This document shows, one piece after another, positions 54,728 to 63,700 of a stretch of DNA of 64,000 bases. The DNA is from Sipunculus nudus (Eukaryota; Annelida; Sipuncula; Golfingiida; Sipunculidae). Positions within the stretch are counted from its first letter, which is position 1. Each line of letters starts with the position of its first letter. The position numbers and the translations under genes are program-made. The notes below the pieces were generated by a model that was given only the letters and a program-made list of their open reading frames with translations, was not told the origin of the DNA and made no database searches. Location: NCBI GenBank assembly GCA_026874595.1, contig CM049318.1, positions 49,504,750 through 49,568,749 of the forward strand, read 5' to 3'.

Positions 54728-57700
54728 TCCTCATATTACCATAATGCAAACTACAGAACATTAAAACACTAAGAAATTTCATCGACTTATCAGCAGCATA
54801 CCACTCGTATAGAGCGATTGAATACGCACACATTTACACACCCGCAGACATACCATTACCGCAAGGGGAGTTTACAATAATCCTTATAGGCCTATACACA
54901 CGGAGAGAGACGGGAGAGGGGTAGGGGGGGGGGGGGATCTTTGTGTCCTGATATTCAATATGCGTCATTTAATCAAAATTGAACATATTTTTGGAGAATT
55001 TGATTTTATTGGTCTGTTTGGGTCACGTGTTGTTATCACGTGTTGTCATCACGTGTTTTGTAGACGACTCAGAGTGCAGCAAATGTCCGGAGGGATCAGA
55101 ATGCAAGGTGGAGCTGAACAAAGTCACGTGTGACTGTCCGCCGGGTAAAACTGGCGCTTTTTGTGAACATGGTAAGTTGTGCATGTGAGAAACAAGATGA
55201 TAATAATAACAGTTATGGAATGCAGGTTTAAAAGCACAAACATTACACATTGTTTGGCTGTAATGTCTCCAGCTGGAACTGGTCTATGAATAAAGGGACA
55301 GCAAATTCCTCACACAGCGGTTATACCCTGCAGTCGTTCCATATCTCCTTTGCTTTAACCGCTGCATTGTATAGCAAGATTCTCTATATTCCACCACCAG
55401 GACTGGCACAGACCAATCTGACCAATAAGAGCCTTGTGTCACATTGAGCATTCAACTCCAAGTTATAAACCCGCGACACCCGGTTCTCTTTGGTTTGATT
55501 CTTGGCCTTGCGCCAGCAATGGTGTTGAAACCCTGAAAGACTTGCTAAGCAATGCAGCGGTTAAAGCGGCAGCGCCAGGTCCTATGTTCCCCCTTTAACT
55601 CAGCTCGCCTTTTATTTTTTTTTTTAGATTTTTTTGGTGGAGGTAACCACCTCCATTTGTTAGTGCTTTGCATAACTAAGTATATTACATCTGCAGAGTT
55701 CCATTCCGGTTTTGGACTACGTGACAGGGGCTTATATCCGATTATTCCTGGCGTCAGCCAGGTTCGGTATATCACTCCTGCGGGACCTGTGTATGTCATC
55801 CCCATGACTGGGTCATAACACGGAGGAACCTCCGAAAGGCGCACTCGTTTGTGCGTGAAACACGACTGATGGGCACAGTCTCCCCACTAAGCCTGCAAAG
55901 CACTCACCCTGGGTGGGGGCCGACCGTGAAAAATCTCACCGCCTCGGCTGAGATTCGAACTCACGATCTCCCGGCTTAGGGTCCTGCGCTCTACCCCTGA
56001 GCCACAGAAGCCGGTTCCGCTCGACTTTTATAAATTGTACTATGATATATGTTTCTTTTGTTACCTTGACAGCCTTCTCAGTCAGCACTTGTTGACTCTC
56101 TGTATTATCTTCAGACTGTTACGATAAAATCGACCTGGGTCTACTGCTTGACGTCTCCGGCTCAATCCGACGCTACCGATTCCACAAAGTGCTGTCATTC
56201 TTGACTAATCTCCTTGGCAACCTGACGGTGGGGCGGGACCATACGAAAGTTGGCGTGGTCACATGGAGCAGTCAAGGTCTCGTGCAGTTTGACCTAGATA
56301 AGTAAGTGAAAAGTTACATGTGAACATTAAAAATATGACACCACAGCATGATGCGCCCTAACTTACGCGATGTGCATTATTGCGCCATCTCCTGTGATTC
56401 AGGAGCACTAATTACCAGAGAGTACAAGACTATGAAAATAGTGTGCCTGACCAGTGCTATTAAATGTTAATAAAAGTTGCAGTCTTGCAAGAACCCCCCC
56501 CCCCCCCCCAGCCCAAAAAAAACCAAGAATCTTCATGGAACATTAAATACTTCTGGAACGAATGCGTTAAACACAGTAATTTATACAAGCAATCAGCTGA
56601 AAGCTTAATATTTCTGTTTGAAAAATAAAAAAATAATAAAAATCATAGATACACAGTAACAAATACATAATGGGATGTAAGCGTATATTCTTAGGATTTA
56701 TATTTTTATAAAATTCTGGAAGCACAATCTTTCAAATGTCGAATAATATTATATTCGGAGATAATGATTTTAATCTTTTAGCCACATCTCACATTTTGCT
56801 AAAATTTCGCCTCTGCAATAATGTTAACTCAGTTTTAAATATAAAATAAATCTCTCCTTTAATTCAATTTTCGGGAAATCAAACAACCATATGCTTCACA
56901 AAACGTCCCCCTCAGTTTTCACCATCATTTAATTTTGTAGACTTAAACTGTCAGAAATAGAGCAAGCCTGTATACTGTCAACAGGTTAAAGTTTTTTATA
57001 TATCATACGGTTAAAAAAATTGCTTTACGCCTCATATTTCAGATATCGAACGCCTCAGGGTATTATTTACGACTCCCATTTCAGGTATCAGACAACTAAA
57101 GAAGTAATTTACGCATCACTTTTCAGATACCGGACGTCTCAAGAATTGACTTACGCCTAACATTTAAGATATCAGACAACTAACGAAGTGATTTACGCCT
57201 CACGTTTCAGATATCAGACAACTCACAATGAAATTTACGCCTAACTTTTCAGATACCAGACAACTCACGAAGTGATTTACGCCTCACATTTCAGATATCA
57301 GACGATTCAAGAATTGATTTACGCCTCACTATTAATAAATAAAACTACTCGAATATTGTTTTACGCCTCACATTGCAGATACCAGACAATTCGAGAAGTG
57401 ATTAACGCCCCCTTTTCAGATATCAGACAACTAAAGACGTGATTACACCTCATATTTCTGATTACAGACTTATAAGGACTTAAATGCGCCTCATAATTCA
57501 GATATCAGACAAGTCAAGAATTGATTTACGCCTAACTTTTCAGATACCAGACAACTCCAGAATTGATTAACACCTCACATTTCAGATATCAGACAACTCA
57601 AGAATCGGTTTACGACTCTCTTTTCATATATCAAACTACTCGAATAATGTTTTACGCCTCACATTGCAGATACCAGACAACTCAGGAAGTGATTTAAGCC

Positions 57701-60700
57701 TCAATTTTTAGATATCAGACAACTCAAGAAGTGATTTACGCCTCACATTTCAGATATGAGACAATTCAGGAAGATATAAACGCCACACATTTCAGATACC
57801 AGACAATTTGAGAAGTGATTTACGCCTCGATTTTCATATATAAGACAATTCCAGAAGTGATTAAGGACCCCCTTTTCAAATATCAGACAATTAAAGACGT
57901 GATTAAGCCTCATATTTCTGATTACAGACTAATAATGACTTAAATACGCCTCATAATTCAAATATCAGACAATTCCAAGAATTGATTTTCGCCTCACATT
58001 TCAGATATCAGACATCGCAGGAAATAATTTACGCCTCACCCTTCAGATACGAGACAAGCCAAGAATTGATTTAGGCCACACATTTCACAATGAGACAATT
58101 CAGGAAGTTATTAACACTACCCATTTCAGATACCAGTCGATATACGCCTCGCATATCAGATATGAGACAATTCAGGAAGTTATTAACGCTACACATTTCA
58201 GATACAAGACAACTCGAGAAGTGATTTAATTACGCCTCACTTTTCAGATATAAGACAAATCAATAAGTGATTAACGCCCCACTTTTCCGATATAAGACAA
58301 CTAAAGACGTGATTTCGCCTCATATTTCAGATATAAGACTACTAAGGAGAGAATTACGCCTCATATTTCAGATATCAGACAACCCAATAAGTGATTTACT
58401 CCTCACATCTTAGATATCAGACAACACAGGACGTGGTTTACGCCTGATATTTCAGATATCAAAATACTCAGGAACTGACACGCCTCCTATTTTATATAGC
58501 AGACTCAAGAGGTGATATACTCCTCACATTTCAGATATCAGACTACCCAGGACGTGATTTACGCAGTAAAGCGACTAGCGTATGTAGGGAGGCGGACCAA
58601 CACTAGAGAGGCACTAGAGAGGATGCGGCTTGACGTGTTCCGTCAACCTGGGGACCGCTGGAATGCTCCCAATTTTGTCCTAATGGTTACAGATGGTTAG
58701 TATGTTTAACATTTATTTATTTATAATTTTATTTCTGTGTCACCCTATTAATCATCATTTTATTTTATTAATCCTTTTTTTTGTGTGTTCTGTCAGCATT
58801 ATAGCCTTCACACACTATTTAGAAAATAAAAAAAGTCCGTGAGGTAAGCCACTGTTTAGTATGTCCACGTGATCATTATTTTCGCCAGACAAATTTCGCC
58901 GATTTTATATGATAGTACCAGACTCTTTGCGACCGCGATATTCTACTCCAACGCCTACAAAAATATGTCGCATGCGTTCTCACACTGCACATTTTTGTAT
59001 AAAGGCGACTACATCCCCGCCTGACTCTTGGCATTGGCCGAAAAAAATATGCAGTGAGCGGTTAACTAACATATCAGGTGCCCGGCCACCCTTCAGCCAG
59101 AGATCGTTTCTACTCAAGACGAACCTTTTCAAGTTAGGCAGTGTTTGACGGCCGGAATAGCCTTTACTATCAAACTTTAAAATAATAATTTACTACAATT
59201 TAAGGTAACACCTTCTGTTTAGTTTGAACATATTTATTTTAACAGGATTACAAAGTAGCCATTGGCTAATAGACGTGCTCTCCTGTAAACATGTAACATG
59301 TTAACATTGACGAAAACAACATATATACATATAAACATAAGGTGACATATAAGCACGTGATACAATATATACAACATAATGTAAAAGGCAAAATTCCCAT
59401 AGAATGACTAAACATAAACAGTCGTGAAACAGGACATGCAGGACAACCGTTAACTATATACTGCACTAGTAGCGGGTTTCATAGTATCATTAAAAAAAAC
59501 TTTTAGGTTGTGTAATAAACCGTGTTAAGGCTATCTTATCTCTTATAAAGTCTGATGAGGCATTTTCCCGTGTAATATAAATTCCTTTAACTATTCGTTT
59601 TCAGTTTTAGTTGAAGGATCAAGTTTGATAAAGAATTTTTCTTCGTCAAATGCTGTTTAATGAACGTGAACATGTCGGATCGACATCGGCTGTGCCTTGA
59701 CACATTGTAATAGTGTTCTTTGCTTTCTTTAGCCGCTGTACAGTTAAAACATGCACTCTCTTTCTACCGTGTCAAGGGACAAGCCCCGAATCTTAATCTA
59801 TTGATAATTATCTAGTCTTTCCTGACGGGAAAAGAGAAACGTCTGTCTACGAGTTTCTATAGCCCAATTTACACTAGAAAAATGTGGCGCGCGCTAGACC
59901 GGTCCAGAAAAATGTGGAGCGGGCAACATTTTAACTTGCGTTCACACTGTGCCGGAAAAAGTGACCATGTAGAGCGCTTCCCTGTCAAGTTAGGCCGCAT
60001 TGCACTTTGCCCGGCCTAGAATCTGCATTGCGTTTACACGCAAATAAATACTGCAATCTAGCGCGGTCTAGATTGGATCCCCCCTTGCTCGCATTGGTAA
60101 ATCCCAGTCACATGACAGCCAAGTCTTGCTGGAGCGCGCTATAAAGATAGCGTGCTCCACTTCTGTTTACACACGTTCGTAGCACAAATGTAGGCCGCGC
60201 CAGACTGAGTCTGGCGCGCGCTAGAATCTGGAACCGACTCAAACCGGTGGTCAAAATGTAGCGCGCTCAAGACCAAAAATCCTCGAAAACCCGCGTTTGG
60301 GGGACGTAGAGCGCTCCAGAAAAACGGGTGTAAATGGGGCTATTGTTTTGAATAAATGAATGTTTAAATTTACATGTGTATCTTATAAAATATTACTTAT
60401 AACTTGAAGTCCTGATCACAATAATATCCATTTTTTTGTAATTTGCCTTGAAAAAAATCCTGCCAGCACATTTGAACGGACTACATAACCCTCTTCACAA
60501 CATTTATACCAACGCCGCTGGTGTATTATGAAGCCCTGGTGCATTGTGGGTGTCAGATTTTGAGTCATACTTTTGTGAGTCCGATTCTACGCAGTGTGGT
60601 GCCAGCCTGACTCATTTCAGTCGTCGTTACTGCCACCTGGTGACCATTAGGCATATAAAAATATACATTTTGTTTCCTGACAGGTAATTCTAACATCAAT

Positions 60701-63700
60701 CCTCAGATGACAATCCCTGCCGCCAGGCGGCTGAAAGTTGCGAGTGACGCTACAGTGCTGGTGGTCGCGGTAGGGGAGTCGGTGAACAGCCACGAGTTAC
60801 AGGGTTTGGTGAGCGCTCCCGTGGGCAGGAACTTGTTCTATGCCCTTACTCAGAATAAGATAGAGAGACTGGTACTTCCAGCGTTTGGTGCTATATGTAA
60901 CGGTAAGTTAAGTTAGTATATCATCAGCCCAACAAGTATCAGAACTTTGTGAGTGGTAGTTCAACCTATAGAGTTAACATTATTAATATAAATGCATATG
61001 TGAATTTTCTTCGTCAACGGATAATTAAAAATTGTTTCCGTCTTGTAGCTAGTAAATGTGGAAACATATACCATTGGTTATATTTATCTTTCATTTTTTA
61101 ACATATGTCTCATTATATATTAGCAATTTATATTTGTTGATTAAGATTAAAGAGGTAATATATAGGCTACAAGGTTCATACTACAAATTGAAGTTGCCCC
61201 CTCCCCCTAGCACGAACATGGTTCCTTCAGTCACCTGACACAAAAACATAAATGTTTAATCATCCTGCATGCTATACCAAGTGTCAATTTTATGCAGGAA
61301 CCTTCATTCATCAAATCAACGGTTAAATGTGTCTTTTTAATGATTTATTTCATTTACGCCTATTATTACCTTTTTGTCAAATTGACTTTCAGACACGCAC
61401 ATCTAAAATTAATTTTTGTTTAATTTCTCCTTGTCTGTGCTCAGCGTACTTTAAATAACACAAATTGACATACAGATATTTCATGAACTCCGTTATATAC
61501 ACCATCTTGTTTTGTACAATGCTCATTTTATTTTATTCAGTTACCGACGACTGCCGGACAAACCCATGTCAAAATGGCGCAACATGTGTGGACCACCTGC
61601 AGCGGTATGAGTGCGTGTGCAATTACAACTATGTGGGCTTTAATTGTGATATAGGTATGATGTAATGTTTGTAAATTAAAAACAGTTTATAATCCCATAA
61701 TTTGCAACCCGTTTCATCGCCAAAAACACCTACGTGAAATATTGAAGCTCATTTTCCCATTTAATTGTAGCATTTATAAAAACACCTACGTGAAATATTG
61801 AAGCTCATTTTCCCATTTAATTTTAGCATTTATAATATGCATTCCATTTCATATATGTAAATTTCATCTTCAAAGCAAAGAGCTCCAATTGTTCTTAATT
61901 ATTCAAAAATATATTATATAACATATATAAAACAGCGACATTCTGAAAAATAACACTGATGCTTTATATTATTTCTGTATCTGTGTTCTGTACATGACAT
62001 ACTTACACTTTTAATTTCATTATCTACCTGATTTAATAAGAAATCTTTAATGGGCTTTACCAAACGGAAACAGCTGTAACCAAGGCAACCTTTAAACCTT
62101 ATGTGGAAAATATAGAAAGAAAGGTTGCGTGATAGGTCACATAGGGTTTGGTAATATTAACAAGAATTTTATTTTTATTTTTTATATAATTTGTATGTTG
62201 TTATGAAATAATTATGATTTTTTTTATATGACTGAATATATTCTTCTCCCTAAGCCAACTGCTTGTTCAATTCCAGCTTGTCCTGGTAGTTACGACATAG
62301 TGTTCCTTCTCGATACATCCGGGAGTGTTCACGTGGTCTATGACATCATCATGGCATTCGCTCGGAGGGTGGTGCAGGCTCTGCCAATCAGAGAGCACCT
62401 GGTCGCCGTGGGACTGGTTAGTTTTGCCACCGAGGCCAAACTAGAGTTTAAACTCGACGAATGCACAACGCAACAGAAAGTTCTGGATTCCATGACTGTA
62501 GCCCAAGCTATAGGAAGAACCAACATCCAAGCAGCCCTGAGATATGCGTACCAAAGTAAGTTTTTACATCCCAGATTCTCAGAAAATTTGATTTATCAAC
62601 ATTCTTATGAACACATCTTCGGTAGGTTATCGACACTGCATTCGTTACTTCGGAGGCAAATTGTAAATACGAGTTGACAAGTAGAAAGTAGCGTTCGACA
62701 GATGGCCATAGTGGTATTTACCATTGGCGAACCAAGGCTTGTTGGAGTAACCCCATTTGTCCCACTTGACGAACTTCACCTATAACAACGGCACTGACTG
62801 AAACCAGAGGACAATTAATAGCCCCATTTACACACGTTTTCTGGAGCGCTCTACATCGTTTAGTCCAAGTCCACCTAAAGCGCCAGATTTCGTGGATTTT
62901 CGGTCTGGAGCGTGCTACATTTTGACCACCGGTTTGAGTCGGTTCTACATTCTAGCGCGCGCCAGACAGCGTCTAGCGTGGCTTTCATTTGTGCTTCGAA
63001 CGTGTGTAAACAGAAGTGGGGCGCGCTATCTATAGAGTGTCATGTGACTGGAATTTACCCATGCGCACAAGGGGGAATCAAATCTAGACCGCGCTAGATT
63101 GCAGTATTTATCTGCTTGTAAACGCAATGCAGATTCTAGGGGTGGTCAAGTGCAATGCGGCCTAACGTGACAGATCACATGTTTACTTGGTCCGGCACAG
63201 TGTGAACGCAAGTTAAAATGTAGCCCGCTCCACATTTTTCTGGGCCGGTCTAGTGCACATTCTTCTAGTGTGAATAGGGCTTAGCTACCCCGATTAAACG
63301 TAGTGATATTTTTTTATTTTTTAGTGACAGACAATGGTGACATGAAGCCTGTGTAATAAACCAGTTCCTGTTGGTTACTATGACAACCTGGACACCCAGT
63401 CATTTGGACTATTATTCTGTTGATTTTGTATCGAACGGTTGTACGTCGTATGCACCACTTAATATCTGCATATCACCATAAATCCCAGAGGGAACGAATG
63501 CAGCATTTTATCGGGGAAGGTCTTTTAATTTGGATCATCCCTAAATGAGAGATTGATGGTGATGGATGGTTTGATTGTCCCAATCTAGAAACAATCTGGC
63601 TGTATGGATTACAGAAACTTGAAGATTAAGGGATTAAAATCATTTGATAAAACAGGTGCTGTCACATTTAAGGGAACATTCTTAGAAGATTCAAGTGCAA

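Noticed and set aside
55987-56014. A functional tRNA gene on the minus strand
   Set aside because: A and B boxes are present but the acceptor and anticodon stems pair poorly, and the sequence continues into a SINE body with tail and target duplication.
57100-58500. CRISPR-like array
   Set aside because: The period is 42 bases with no repeat/spacer division, the context is a eukaryotic intron, and the unit equals the splice junction of exon 20.
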